22,173 bases of DNA from EX4484-2 sp964592095 (GCA_964592095.1 CAZQER010000018.1:1-22173), one strand, 5' to 3'; shown: positions 14,339-22,173, counted from the first letter of the stretch. Notes: generated by a model from the sequence alone, not told the origin. Translations and numbers: made by a program.

Positions 14339-16648
14339 TTATTCCTCCATCTCTATCGCACTCATCCATCTCTCTCTCATCAATTCCAAATCAAGAGAAA
14401 TTTCCATATTTTTATCCTTTATTTCCATGGTCTTCTCTTTTATGATTTCGCCAATTCTAATTGCATCTATTCTATCCTCAAATTCCTCCCTGTCATCCTC
14501 TCCTACTTCAACAAGCCACCTGCCATTGGATTCGCTAAAAAGTTTGAAATCTGTTCTTAATTTACCCATCGGTGATAAATCTATTTCAGCGCCTAAATCC
14601 CCTCCAAAGGACATCTCTGCAAGCGAAACGATCAGACCACCTGTTGATATGTCGTGACAACTTTTAATTAATCCCAAATTCATTAACTTCAATAATCTTT
14701 TGATGTTTTCTTTTGTCTTTTCTGGATAAACCCTTGGAACGATTCCGCCCTCAATACCAATAATCCTATAATATTCAGAAGCACCCATCTCCCTTCTTGT
14801 TTCTCCTATAAGGTAAATAGAATTACCATTTCTTTTGAGATCTGTTGTTATACAACCTCTAACATCCTTTACAATACCTATACCCAAAAGCGTGGGTGTC
14901 GGAGCTACGGAGCCCTTTACACCTTCGTTATAGAATGAAACATTTCCTGAGATGAATGGAATTCCAAATGAATTCGCAGCAAAATAAAGTCCCTCACAAC
15001 ATCTTACAAAATCTCCAAGTCTATCCTCCCTTTCAGGATTTCCGAAATTGAGGCAATCTGCCATTGAATGAGGTATACTGTTTACAGAAACGAGATTTCT
15101 AATAACCTCCTCAACTGCAGAGGCTGCACCCCAATAGGGGTCTAATTTGCAAAATTTGGGATTAACATCTGTTGTTATAGACAATCCCCGATAACTTCCC
15201 TTTAAGGGTTTTATTACTGCAGCATCACCATGTGTCTGCTTGTTTATTAAACCCTGCATTGGTTTTAGTACAGTATTACCCTTGACCTCATAATCATATC
15301 TCCTTATAATACATGCCCTACTACCAATCCTTTGGGAATTCAAAACCTTTGATATGCTATCCTCAAGATTTGGCATCTTGAATTCCTTCTCTGAGTAATC
15401 TCTTTTGATTATCTTGTACCTTCTTTTATAAACAACACCCCTTAGTAGAAAATTCATATCCAAGTCAAGAACCTTTACTCCCTTATAAAATGCCTTTATC
15501 CTTCTTGATTCGTCTATCTCTCCCACAATAACAGCGGGAACATCCCAAAAATCAAATATTTCAAGCACCTTATCAACATTTTCTGGCTTTACAGTCATCA
15601 TCATCCTTTCTTGGCTCTCCGAAACCCATATTTCCCACGGGGATAACCCCTCCTCCTTTAATGGTACTTTATCTATGTATATGACAGCTCCTTTATTTCC
15701 TGCATAAGCCATCTCTGATGAGACACAGGACAGCCCACCACCTCCAAAGTCTTTTAAACCTGTAAGTAATTTTTTCTCATTTGCTTCTAAGCATGCATGT
15801 ATCAATGGTTCTTTCATTATTGCATAACCAAGTTGTACTGCTGGAATATCCCTCTTTTCACTCTCCTCATCAAGTTCTGAAGATGCAAATGTAACTCCAT
15901 GAATACCGTCTCTACCCGTTTTACCACCGGCCATAATGTAAACATCGTTTTTATTTTCAGCCCTGCTATGTATTATATTATCCTTTTTTACAATACCTAT
16001 ACATCCCACATTAACCAAACAATTTCCAACATATGTTTCATCAAACTCAACCATTCCTGCTACTGTTGGGATGCCAACCCTGTTTCCATATGCAGATATT
16101 CCTGAAATAACACCCCTGAACAGAAATTTAGGATGCTTAACTCCCTCGGGAATTTTTTTGTATGGATAATCAAGATAACCAAAAAATAACGGGTCAACCA
16201 ATGCTATCGGCTTTGCACCCATACATAGAACATCCCTTAATATGCCACCAATACCCGTTGCTGCGCCTCCATACGGGTCTAAAGCGGAGGGATGATTATG
16301 ACTTTCCAGTGCAACAACATATGCATACTCTTTATTAAATTCAACAACACCTGCATCCTCTGAAATAACACAGATGTTCTGAGGTGCTTTGGTTTTAAAT
16401 ATAGTCTCTTTAAGTATGGGTCTGCTGGTTTTATAGCAACAATGTTCACTCCACGCCTGAGCAAATGCCTCTATCTCAACATCTGTTGGATTTCTACCCT
16501 CTCTTCTAAAGTATTCCTGTATTTTTCTCATTTCATTCAGATTTAAACCCAATGACCTGTCCTTACTTATCTTATATAAATCACTTTTAGATGCATTCAG
16601 GATATCTATTTCATACACATTCTCTGAGATTTTTTTGTATAAACTCAT
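14339..16648 (-). CDS. purL: Phosphoribosylformylglycinamidine synthase subunit PurL
   Basis: ATP-dependent synthetase subunit that converts FGAR to FGAM together with PurS and PurQ. I place the start at the ATG at 16648 (769 residues), which overlaps the purS stop as ATGA; a longer frame to 16702 would lie inside purS. WSEHCCYKTSRP (His69) and ALESHNHPSALDPYGGAATGIGG (key His117/His119; quoted in two adjoining parts, ALESHNHPSALD and PYGGAATGIGG) match the catalytic region of the small PurL of Thermotoga and Bacillus. FGGGGLSCVSSEMA and SCHDISTGGLIVSLAEM mark the two repeated halves. The size agrees with archaeal and Gram-positive PurL, not with the 1300-residue fused enzyme. Confidence 0.96.
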   Translation of the reverse strand: MSLYKKISENVYEIDILNASKSDLYKISKDRSLGLNLNEMRKIQEYFRREGRNPTDVEIEAFAQAWSEHCCYKTSRPILKETIFKTKAPQNICVISEDAGVVEFNKEYAYVVALESHNHPSALDPYGGAATGIGGILRDVLCMGAKPIALVDPLFFGYLDYPYKKIPEGVKHPKFLFRGVISGISAYGNRVGIPTVAGMVEFDETYVGNCLVNVGCIGIVKKDNIIHSRAENKNDVYIMAGGKTGRDGIHGVTFASSELDEESEKRDIPAVQLGYAIMKEPLIHACLEANEKKLLTGLKDFGGGGLSCVSSEMAYAGNKGAVIYIDKVPLKEEGLSPWEIWVSESQERMMMTVKPENVDKVLEIFDFWDVPAVIVGEIDESRRIKAFYKGVKVLDLDMNFLLRGVVYKRRYKIIKRDYSEKEFKMPNLEDSISKVLNSQRIGSRACIIRRYDYEVKGNTVLKPMQGLINKQTHGDAAVIKPLKGSYRGLSITTDVNPKFCKLDPYWGAASAVEEVIRNLVSVNSIPHSMADCLNFGNPEREDRLGDFVRCCEGLYFAANSFGIPFISGNVSFYNEGVKGSVAPTPTLLGIGIVKDVRGCITTDLKRNGNSIYLIGETRREMGASEYYRIIGIEGGIVPRVYPEKTKENIKRLLKLMNLGLIKSCHDISTGGLIVSLAEMSFGGDLGAEIDLSPMGKLRTDFKLFSESNGRWLVEVGEDDREEFEDRIDAIRIGEIIKEKTMEIKDKNMEISLDLELMRERWMSAIEMEE
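14344..14348 (-). promoter_or_regulatory. Shine-Dalgarno of purQ inside purL
   Basis: Minus-strand GGAGG lies 6 nt before the purQ ATG at 14337, in the codons for Met-Glu-Glu at the end of purL. It supports internal initiation in the polycistronic message. Confidence 0.6.
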
Positions 16649-16887
16649 TTTACTGAAATTTTGTAGTTCTGTATAACAGGATTTGCAAGGAGTCTTTTGC
16701 ATGCTTCGTCAATCTCATTAATCGCTTTCTCCTTAGATTCGGCATTTATCTTTATGCTGTAAACCTTGATTGTATTTACACCATCTACATTATAACCCAA
16801 AAGCCTTAATGATTTTTTTACCGTTTCTCCCTCGGCATCTATAACCCCCTTTTTTAGTTCTATTCTAACCTCAATTGTATATAACAT
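16645..16887 (-). CDS. purS: Phosphoribosylformylglycinamidine synthase subunit PurS
   Basis: An 80-residue structural subunit that bridges PurL and PurQ in the FGAM synthase complex. TIEVRIELKKGVIDAEGETV and KSLRLLGYNVDGVNTIKVY are typical PurS strands and helix. I choose the ATG at 16887, because GGGAGGTGA lies 4 nt before it; a TTG directly upstream (16890) would sit only 1 nt from the same Shine-Dalgarno. The gene is first in purS-purL-purQ and its stop overlaps the purL start. It is divergent from the DHPS-like gene across 48 bp. Confidence 0.95.
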   Translation of the reverse strand: MLYTIEVRIELKKGVIDAEGETVKKSLRLLGYNVDGVNTIKVYSIKINAESKEKAINEIDEACKRLLANPVIQNYKISVK

Positions 16888-16891
16888 CAAT

Positions 16892-16900
16892 TCACCTCCC
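16892..16900 (-). promoter_or_regulatory. Strong Shine-Dalgarno of purS
   Basis: Minus-strand GGGAGGTGA is the best ribosome-binding site in the window and favours the ATG at 16887 over the upstream TTG. The same 48-bp gap also has to hold the promoters of purS and of the divergent DHPS-like gene; TATA-like ATTAATCTATAAG lies at about 16904-16916. Confidence 0.7.
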
Positions 16901-16935
16901 TATATTAATCTATAAGCCTAAAATACTAAAAAGAA

Positions 16936-18498
16936 ATGGAAAAAATACTCTTGATAACTGGTAGAAATGCCGTTAGAGCATTAAGAGACATTCAAAGCAG
17001 ATTGAATATGCCGACAGAGATTTTTGTATGTAATACAGATGTTGCATCTCTTATATCTCCATCATTGCTCTTAAAAGAACTCTCAAATGTAGATTTATCC
17101 AATATATCGGAAATAATAGTTCCTGGTTCCACAAAGGGCGATTTTTCTGTAATTCAAGATAAATTTAATATTCCATGCCTAAAGGGACCAAGGAATCTCT
17201 CCGATTTACCTACTGTTATAAATATCATCAAATTATCCAATACATATTTATCTTCAGTTACACCTGCGGACGAAATTCTGGATAATGAAATAAAAAAAGC
17301 GCTTGAAGAGGAACTAAAAAATGCTCATTATCCCGAAAAATACAGGATAAGGATAGGTAAAAAAGGATATATGCAACTCTACTCTGGAGGAATAATGCAT
17401 ATAATCGCCGAAATTCCAGATGTGCCCCTTTTGGATGAAAGTGAATTAAAAAGGATTACGAATTATTATGAAAAATCAGGTGCGAGCATAATTGATATAG
17501 GAATGGTCGCAAATGATGATTATAGCAAGAAGATCCCATCAATTGTAAAGATTTTAAGGTCGTGTACAAAACTTCCATTATCTATTGATTCCTTAAATGA
17601 ATCAGAAATTCTTGCAGCATTGGATTCGGACATAGATATGATAATGAGTCTTGATATGGGAAACTATAGAATTTTGGAAGATATAAACAGAGATATCAGA
17701 AATACAGCAGTGGTTATAATACCAAGGGATAAAGGGGGTAGAATACCCAAGGATGTGAATGAAAGAATAAAACTTATTGAAAAGCTTATAGAATATTTGA
17801 AAGATATTGAACTTAGCAAAATTATTGCCGATCCAATTCTTAATCCTCCAAATCACGGTCTTTTTGAGTCTCTGATGGCGTTTTATATACTAAGACATAG
17901 ATATTCTAATCTACCTCTATTGATGGGTATTGGAAATGTTACTGAACTTATGGATGCAGATTCTGTAGGCATAAATGCATTGATATCTCTAATAGCCTCG
18001 GAGTTGGATATAGACTTTCTCTTTACCACCGAGGCGAGCAGAAAAACAAAGGGATGTATAAAAGAACTTTCACGAGCAGTAAAGATGATGTATCTATCAA
18101 GGAGAAGAAGGCAGACACCAAAGGATTTGGGTATTGATTTACTATATTTGAAGGATAAGAGGTCTCTCAGTGATATGAATATATCTATAAAGAATCTTGA
18201 AATTGAGAAAATTCCATTAGTAGCTCCAAAAAATGAAATAAAATCAAGGCTTGAGAATGCAAGATTCCATATCTATGTTGATGAAAATACAGACAGTATA
18301 GAGGTTATATATTACAAGGATAAGAAACCAGAATTGAGATTTAGGGGCAATAATGCAAAGGGGTTATACAAGGGGATACTATCCAGAAATCTTATTCAGG
18401 ATTATACACATGCGGCATATTTAGGAATGGAGCTTGGGAAGGCAGAAATTGCACTAAAATTGGGAAAGAATTATATACAGGATGAACCGTTATTTTAA
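16936..18498 (+). CDS. Archaeal dihydropteroate synthase-like protein
   Basis: A 520-residue protein of the archaeal DHPS-related family (TIGR00284 type). An N-terminal domain (about 1-130) leads to a TIM-barrel core (about 150-390) with GASIIDIGMVANDD, LPLSIDSLNESEI, IIADPILNPP and LPLLMGIGNVTEL, the last two resembling the pterin-binding strands of DHPS. A C-terminal domain (about 400-520) ends in YTHAAYLGMELGKAEIAL, which is conserved in the family. A role in methanopterin or folate-type C1 carrier synthesis, or pterin-dependent methyl transfer, is plausible from the family; the exact reaction is not established. The start has only AAAGAA before the ATG. It is divergent from purS, which consumes or depends on C1 metabolism through the purine pathway. 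Confidence 0.82.
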   Translation: MEKILLITGRNAVRALRDIQSRLNMPTEIFVCNTDVASLISPSLLLKELSNVDLSNISEIIVPGSTKGDFSVIQDKFNIPCLKGPRNLSDLPTVINIIKLSNTYLSSVTPADEILDNEIKKALEEELKNAHYPEKYRIRIGKKGYMQLYSGGIMHIIAEIPDVPLLDESELKRITNYYEKSGASIIDIGMVANDDYSKKIPSIVKILRSCTKLPLSIDSLNESEILAALDSDIDMIMSLDMGNYRILEDINRDIRNTAVVIIPRDKGGRIPKDVNERIKLIEKLIEYLKDIELSKIIADPILNPPNHGLFESLMAFYILRHRYSNLPLLMGIGNVTELMDADSVGINALISLIASELDIDFLFTTEASRKTKGCIKELSRAVKMMYLSRRRRQTPKDLGIDLLYLKDKRSLSDMNISIKNLEIEKIPLVAPKNEIKSRLENARFHIYVDENTDSIEVIYYKDKKPELRFRGNNAKGLYKGILSRNLIQDYTHAAYLGMELGKAEIALKLGKNYIQDEPLF

Positions 18499-18530
18499 TT
18501 TATTTGATTTTTAATTTTTATTTGTCTTTA
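18499..18530 (+). terminator. T-rich terminator after the DHPS-like gene
   Basis: Several T-tracts (GATTTTTAATTTTTATTTG) follow the stop codon directly in the 46-bp gap, with no hairpin. This is the most T-rich plus-strand intergenic tract of the window and a good candidate for U-tract termination. Confidence 0.45.
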
Positions 18531-18544
18531 GCTAAATCATTAAA

Positions 18545-19270
18545 ATGGATTATTTTTTTTTATTAGTAACAATTGTTGTTTCCATCTTGATATTGATTCT
18601 GGCGTATATAAAAAGAAGTATAGACCTCAGTGCATTATTATCTTCGAGTTTTGTTGGAACTGCAATTTTGATATTGATATATCTGAGAAATCCCAGATTA
18701 TGGTATTGGATTTATGTTGTTCTTGCATTTTTCATTTTTGGAAACCTCGTCAGTAAATACAAGTTTAATGAAAAGGAGAAGAATGGTGTGGAACAGGATA
18801 TAAGAACATTCAGAAATGTATTTGGAAATGGTGGCTCAGCAGTAATCTTTTCTATATTCTATTACATCACAAATAATGAATTATTTCTACTTGGAATTCT
18901 TGGTTCTATGTCTACCGCAACTGCAGATACATTTGCTACAGAGATAGGTCAAATCTATGAAAAAAATCCCAGATTAATAACAAATCTCAGAAAGAGAGTC
19001 AGGGTTGGAACAAGTGGAGCAGTGTCTCTTTATGGAACGATTGCCGCATTTATAGGGGCATTTCTTACATCCTCAATTGCTATTTTTTTCAATAAACCTG
19101 TTTTTTTAGCAATAGGGATTGTCTCTGGCATTATAGGTTGTAATATGGACAGTATCTTTGGGGCAATATTTGAAAGGGATATAATTGATAAACATATGGT
19201 AAACTTCTTTGGTACATTTTCTGGTGGGATCTCTGCAGTTTTAATGGGTTTTATTTTTAAACTGGTATAA
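18545..19270 (+). CDS. DUF92 family membrane protein (VTE6-like)
   Basis: A 241-residue polytopic membrane protein of the DUF92 family, with about six hydrophobic segments. The family core is clear: RTFRNVFGNGGSAVIFS, STATADTFATEIGQIYEK and VRVGTSGAVSLYGTIAAFIG. Plant VTE6, a phytyl-phosphate kinase, belongs to the same family, so a role in prenyl-phosphate or prenol metabolism is possible in an archaeon that makes prenyl lipids. That is inference by family only. AAAATG start without a Shine-Dalgarno. The secreted lamin-tail protein gene follows after 11 bp. Confidence 0.85.
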   Translation: MDYFFLLVTIVVSILILILAYIKRSIDLSALLSSSFVGTAILILIYLRNPRLWYWIYVVLAFFIFGNLVSKYKFNEKEKNGVEQDIRTFRNVFGNGGSAVIFSIFYYITNNELFLLGILGSMSTATADTFATEIGQIYEKNPRLITNLRKRVRVGTSGAVSLYGTIAAFIGAFLTSSIAIFFNKPVFLAIGIVSGIIGCNMDSIFGAIFERDIIDKHMVNFFGTFSGGISAVLMGFIFKLV

Positions 19271-19281
19271 AGAATAATACC

Positions 19282-20693
19282 ATGAAAAATATTTTTTATT
19301 TGATATTCATTATAGGAATTCTGAGTTGTTGTATTGGTAGCAATCAATCAAAGGTGAAATATATATGCTATGATGGTAGTGTGGTTTCCAACAAGAGTGA
19401 TTGTCCAGAGATAATACAGAATAATCTATATATCTGTCCAGATGGTAAGAGGGTAGAAAGGTTGGGGGATTGTAATCCTAGGAATCATAGTAGAGTTAAG
19501 ATAAAAACTACTGTAGTAACAAAATATATATGTCCGAATGGGGCTGTTGTGGAGGATTATAGTTATTGTAATATAACAATTATAACGACAATCAAAACAA
19601 CCACAACATCATCAACAACCACTGAAACAGAAAAACCCGTGAGAATTTCAGAATTAAATCTTTATAAAGAATGGGTGGAAATAAAAAATAATGGAGATTC
19701 AAGTGTGGATATGGGTGGATGGATACTGAGGGATAGAGAAAATCGTGTATATGAATTTCCTGTTGGATTCAAACTATACCCTAAGAAATCTGTCAGGGTT
19801 CATACAGGTGAGGGAATCGATAATGTAACGGACCTTTATTGGCATAGAAGGGATAATATATGGAACAATGATGGAGATACTGCAATGTTATTGGATTCGA
19901 TGTTGAATGTGATTGATACCTTATCAATAGAAACAAAAATAACAACTACCTTAACCTCTACAACAACTACAACTACGTTGACTCCTACAACTACCTTAAC
20001 CTCTACAACAACTACAACTACAATAATGACGGGTTCGGTAATTATAAATGAGATAANNNNNNNNNNNNNNNNNNNNNNNNNNNNNNNNNNNNNNNNNNNN
20101 NNNNNNNNNNNNNNNNNNNNNNNNNNNNNNNNNNNNNNNNNNNNNNNNNNNNNNNNTCTACAACAACTACAACTACAATAATGACGGGTTCGGTAATTAT
20201 AAATGAGATAATGTATAATCCGAAAAGATGTGATGATGATTACTGCGAATGGATTGAACTTTATAACCCCTCACCTGTGGATATTGACCTTTCTGGATGG
20301 ACACTATGTGATAAGAAGATTCTTCCAGGATATGTAAAACATACGGATTCCAAAATTTACAATAACAGAGGTTATATACTAAAATCTGGAAAATATGCAG
20401 TAATAACAGATGGTGGGACGGGAACGGAGGTCTATGAAAAATTTGATGTGGATACAAATTCCTTAGCACTCCATGTAAACGCCAGTACTCTGTGCAAGGG
20501 TTCTCTAAGTAATGAAGTTGGTAAACCTATTGACCTTAAGGATAGTCATGGAAGTATTATTGATTTTATAATTTACAAAATAGATTTGGCTAATGGAAAT
20601 GGTAAAACTCTCATAAGGGTTGGAGATTATTCAGAATATAATCTATCAGAGGGAACTGTAGATGGAGGAACCCCTGGTTATGAGAATCTCTGA
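19282..20693 (+). CDS. Secreted lamin-tail-domain protein with Cys-motif repeats and Thr-rich linkers (interrupted by assembly gap)
   Basis: N-terminal hydrophobic signal (about 3-15) ending in ILSCC, which could be a lipobox with lipidated Cys16. Three Cys motifs follow: YICYDGSVVSNKSDC (27-41), YICPDGKRVERLGDC (50-64) and YICPNGAVVEDYSYC (82-96). A Thr-rich stretch leads to a lamin-tail domain (about 119-216), a second Thr-rich linker (about 218-248), and another lamin-tail domain starting GSVIINEIMYNP and containing DDDYCEWIELYNPSPVDIDL. A run of 100 N at 20057-20156 breaks the frame. Removing the gap and one copy of the flanking 55-bp duplication (155 bp) restores one frame of about 418 residues. 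Lamin-tail domains occur on secreted surface proteins and nucleases; no catalytic domain is visible here. The function is unknown, perhaps cell-surface binding. Confidence 0.72.
19943..20021 (+). repeat. 45-bp-period repeat coding the Thr-rich linker
   Basis: The same 34-bp sequence occurs at 19943-19976 and 19988-20021, in frame with a period of 15 codons (TTTLTSTTTTTT, LTP, then TTTLTSTTTTTT). It codes a low-complexity, probably extended and possibly O-glycosylated linker between the lamin-tail domains. Its repetitive nature may have caused the nearby assembly break. Confidence 0.8.
20002..20211. repeat. Exact 55-bp duplication flanking the N gap
   Basis: Bases 20002-20056 and 20157-20211 are identical over 55 bp, covering the end of the linker and the codons for MTGSVIINEI. 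They stand on the two sides of the N-run. An exact overlap of 55 bp equals a common de Bruijn k-mer length, so the two sides are probably neighbouring contigs joined by a placeholder gap. Confidence 0.9.
20057..20156. other. Assembly gap, 100 N
   Basis: Exactly 100 N, the usual placeholder for a gap of unknown size. The true sequence may be zero-length or may hold additional repeat modules. Confidence 0.98.
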
Positions 20694-20767
20694 TAATTCG
20701 TATATTTATATGGACATATCCTTATTATTATATTCCTAGTTGGATTATTCCTACTTGGTGGATTAAA

Positions 20768-21337
20768 ATGTTGGTTGTGATAACTGGCATACCTGGTACG
20801 GGAAAAACCACAGTAACTAAAAAGGCACTTAAAGAACTTGCGGATGAGGGAATAGAATATGATTTGATTACATATGGCGATATTATGTTTGATATTGCAA
20901 AAAATGTTCGTTTGGTTAACCATAGAGACGAGATGAGGAAATTGAATGCAAAACAGCAGAAAAAGATACAGAGATTAGCGGGAAGTAAGATAGCCCAGAT
21001 GGCACAAGAGAAGAATATCGTTTTGGATACACATTGCACGATAAGCACACCCAAGGGGTTTCTACCGGGATTTCCAGAGTGGGTTCTGAGGGAGTTAAAT
21101 CCAGATATATTCGTTTTAATTGAAGCAAAACCAGAGGAAATTGCAATTAGAAGGGATAAGGATAAATCAAGAGACAGGGACAAGGAACTTGAGGATGATA
21201 TTAGATTACATCAAGAATTAAACAGAAGCATTGCGATGGCATATTCCATATTCAGTGGTTGCACAGTAAGGATTATACAGAACCCCCAAGATAAAATAGA
21301 TATTGCTGTGGGGGAGTTAAAGAATATATTGAGATAA
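20768..21337 (+). CDS. adkA: Archaeal-type adenylate kinase
   Basis: Interconverts ATP plus AMP and two ADP. The 189 residues match the archaeal AdkA family, unlike bacterial Adk: the P-loop GIPGTGKTT lies at 7-15, with ITYGDIMFDIAK, LDTHCTISTPKGFLPGFPEWV and RRDKDKSRDRDKE as family segments. GGTGG lies 6 nt before the ATG and may serve as a weak ribosome-binding site. The 74-bp upstream gap contains a TATA-like GTATATTTATATG (20699-20711). The DUF106 gene follows after 1 nt and eL34 after that, an arrangement also known near secY in euryarchaeal ribosomal clusters. Confidence 0.95.
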   Translation: MLVVITGIPGTGKTTVTKKALKELADEGIEYDLITYGDIMFDIAKNVRLVNHRDEMRKLNAKQQKKIQRLAGSKIAQMAQEKNIVLDTHCTISTPKGFLPGFPEWVLRELNPDIFVLIEAKPEEIAIRRDKDKSRDRDKELEDDIRLHQELNRSIAMAYSIFSGCTVRIIQNPQDKIDIAVGELKNILR

Positions 21338-21338
21338 A

Positions 21339-21779
21339 ATGATTGAAATCTCACCCTTAGGTATCATTATTAAAGACAGTGGATTAGTAATTTCTGCAAT
21401 ATCTGGTGGACTTGCTCTATTAAGTTCCCTTATAAGAATGGCTGTTCTTGATATGGAAAAGATGAAGGATATCAAGGAAAGATTAAAAGAACAGCAAAAA
21501 ATCATAAAGGAAGCCACCAAAAATGGTCATGTAAAGAAGGCGCAGAAGGCTCAAGAAGAGTTGATGAAACTTACAATAGAAAATCTCAAGCATGGAATGA
21601 AGCCAATGATTTATACGATAATACCATTCATACTTATATTTGGATGGCTAAAGGGGGAGTATAGAAATGCTGGAACGGTCGCTTCCCTCTTTGGATTTAA
21701 TCTGGATTGGTTCTGGTGGTATTTAATAAGTGCTATGATAATATCTATGATACTCAACAAATTGTTCAAATTGACTTAA
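21339..21779 (+). CDS. DUF106 / EMC3-like (YidC/Oxa1 superfamily) membrane insertase homologue
   Basis: A 146-residue membrane protein with about three hydrophobic segments (about 13-33, 88-104 and 125-143) and a charged helical hairpin between the first two (about 38-85, MEKMKDIKERLKEQQKII onward). This is the layout of archaeal DUF106 proteins, which are related to YidC/Oxa1 and eukaryotic EMC3 and are thought to help insert membrane proteins. It starts 1 nt after adkA and is followed by eL34, which places it in the translation and secretion neighbourhood. Start context is AAAATG with no Shine-Dalgarno, so coupling to adkA is likely. Confidence 0.9.
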   Translation: MIEISPLGIIIKDSGLVISAISGGLALLSSLIRMAVLDMEKMKDIKERLKEQQKIIKEATKNGHVKKAQKAQEELMKLTIENLKHGMKPMIYTIIPFILIFGWLKGEYRNAGTVASLFGFNLDWFWWYLISAMIISMILNKLFKLT

Positions 21780-21807
21780 TTTTAAAAATAAAATAATAAA
21801 AATTAAA

Positions 21808-22173
21808 ATGGTTCAAAGGAGATTTAGGTCAACAAGTGTAAAAAAGGTTAAAAGAAAAACACCAGGTGGTAGAACAGTAACGCATTACAAGAGTGAAAAG
21901 CCATCTAAACATAAGTGTGGTAGATGTCACAGACCGCTACCTGGAACACCAAATGATATACCATCCAAGATAAGAAAATTAAGCAAAAGTGAGAAGAGAC
22001 CTAGTAGGATATATGGTGGGAATCTTTGTGCAAATTGTCTTGAAAGGCTTTTGAGATACCAGACGAGGTTTGAGGTAAAATTTAAATATTCTGAATATAG
22101 AGATCTACCTCTAAAAAGGGATTTAACAATAGAAAAGTTCCTTCCAAGGGACTGGTATAAGAATTTAATTGTA
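21808..22173 (+). CDS. rpl34e: Ribosomal protein eL34 with C-terminal extension, partial
   Basis: The first 85 or so residues are archaeal eL34: KKVKRKTPGGRTVTHYKSEK, a zinc ribbon with Cys38/Cys41 in KCGRCHRPLP and Cys74/Cys77 in LCANCLERLL, and KLSKSEKRPSRIYGG between them. Archaeal eL34 normally ends soon after the second CxxC, near 85-95 residues. Here the frame stays open for at least 37 more codons (RYQTRFEVKFKYSEYRDL onward) up to the window edge, without a stop. It could be a lineage-specific extension, a fusion, or a stop codon lost by a sequencing error. It lies 28 bp after the DUF106 gene; the next gene in the usual order would be cytidylate kinase, outside the window. Confidence 0.9.
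   Translation, partial: MVQRRFRSTSVKKVKRKTPGGRTVTHYKSEKPSKHKCGRCHRPLPGTPNDIPSKIRKLSKSEKRPSRIYGGNLCANCLERLLRYQTRFEVKFKYSEYRDLPLKRDLTIEKFLPRDWYKNLIV

Noticed and set aside
16649..16702. N-terminal extension of purL
   Set aside because: It lies inside purS; the ATGA overlap at 16645-16648 is the usual operon junction and the family sequence begins there.
19263..19282. TGGTAT / ATACCA inverted repeat over the lamin-tail gene start
   Set aside because: A 6-bp weak stem over a stop/start junction is too common in AT-rich DNA to support a claim.
19943..20021. CRISPR-like array
   Set aside because: The repeats code an in-frame Thr-rich linker and have no unique spacers.
20181..20693. Separate gene starting MTGSVIINEI after the gap
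   Set aside because: The same codons occur before the gap in the frame of the upstream protein; it is the continuation of that gene, not a new start.

Overview
This is a stretch of low-GC archaeal chromosome, densely coded, with no tRNA, rRNA, CRISPR array or insertion sequence that I can see. The archaeal signs are RadB, RNA polymerase subunit L, archaeal-type adenylate kinase, a DUF106 (EMC3/YidC-like) protein, ribosomal protein eL34, a DUF460 protein, an archaeal DHPS-like protein, geranylgeranyl diphosphate synthase for ether lipids, and split purS/purL/purQ with a short archaeal purA. RadB points to a euryarchaeal-type lineage. The full purine, arginine and histidine genes argue against a strongly reduced symbiont. 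I cannot name the taxon; an Altiarchaeota-like or similar uncultivated euryarchaeal lineage is only a guess. A 100-N scaffold gap indicates a draft, possibly metagenomic, assembly.

Layout. 28-2574 (minus): purF followed by a short DUF460 protein. 2612-3784 (plus): argJ, divergent from purF across 37 bp. 3934-6401 (plus): a stand-alone 7TM sensor-like membrane protein, a signal-peptidase-like S26 protein and an Mre11/SbcD-like phosphoesterase. 6462-8554 (plus): radB, an overlapping small cupin, then purA. 8562-9239 (minus): a winged-helix regulator and a divergent rpoL. 9240-9397: an unusual leader region with a perfect 10-bp inverted repeat, a 19-codon ORF, a strong Shine-Dalgarno sequence and a hairpin. 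9398-13463 (plus): DUF89 phosphatase, hisD, GGPP synthase and galU. 13492-16887 (minus): the tightly coupled purS-purL-purQ operon. 16936-19270 (plus): DHPS-like protein and DUF92 membrane protein. 19282-20693 (plus): a secreted lamin-tail-domain protein interrupted by the assembly gap. 20768-22173 (plus): adkA, DUF106 and eL34, a gene order familiar from archaeal ribosomal-protein neighbourhoods; eL34 runs off the end of the window with an unexpected extension.

Purine synthesis is the main theme. PurF makes phosphoribosylamine, PurSLQ makes FGAM and PurA starts the AMP branch; these lie in three separate units. Other genes serve arginine, histidine, ether-lipid and nucleotide-sugar synthesis. 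Half of the genes start with the context AAAATG, and clear Shine-Dalgarno sequences are few (purS, purQ, the winged-helix gene and the DUF89 leader), which fits widespread leaderless or A-rich initiation. No clearly new defence or mobile system is visible. The items most worth checking are the DUF89 leader, the 7TM/S26 pair, the Mre11-like/RadB neighbourhood, the eL34 extension, and the gap that may hide more lamin-tail modules.
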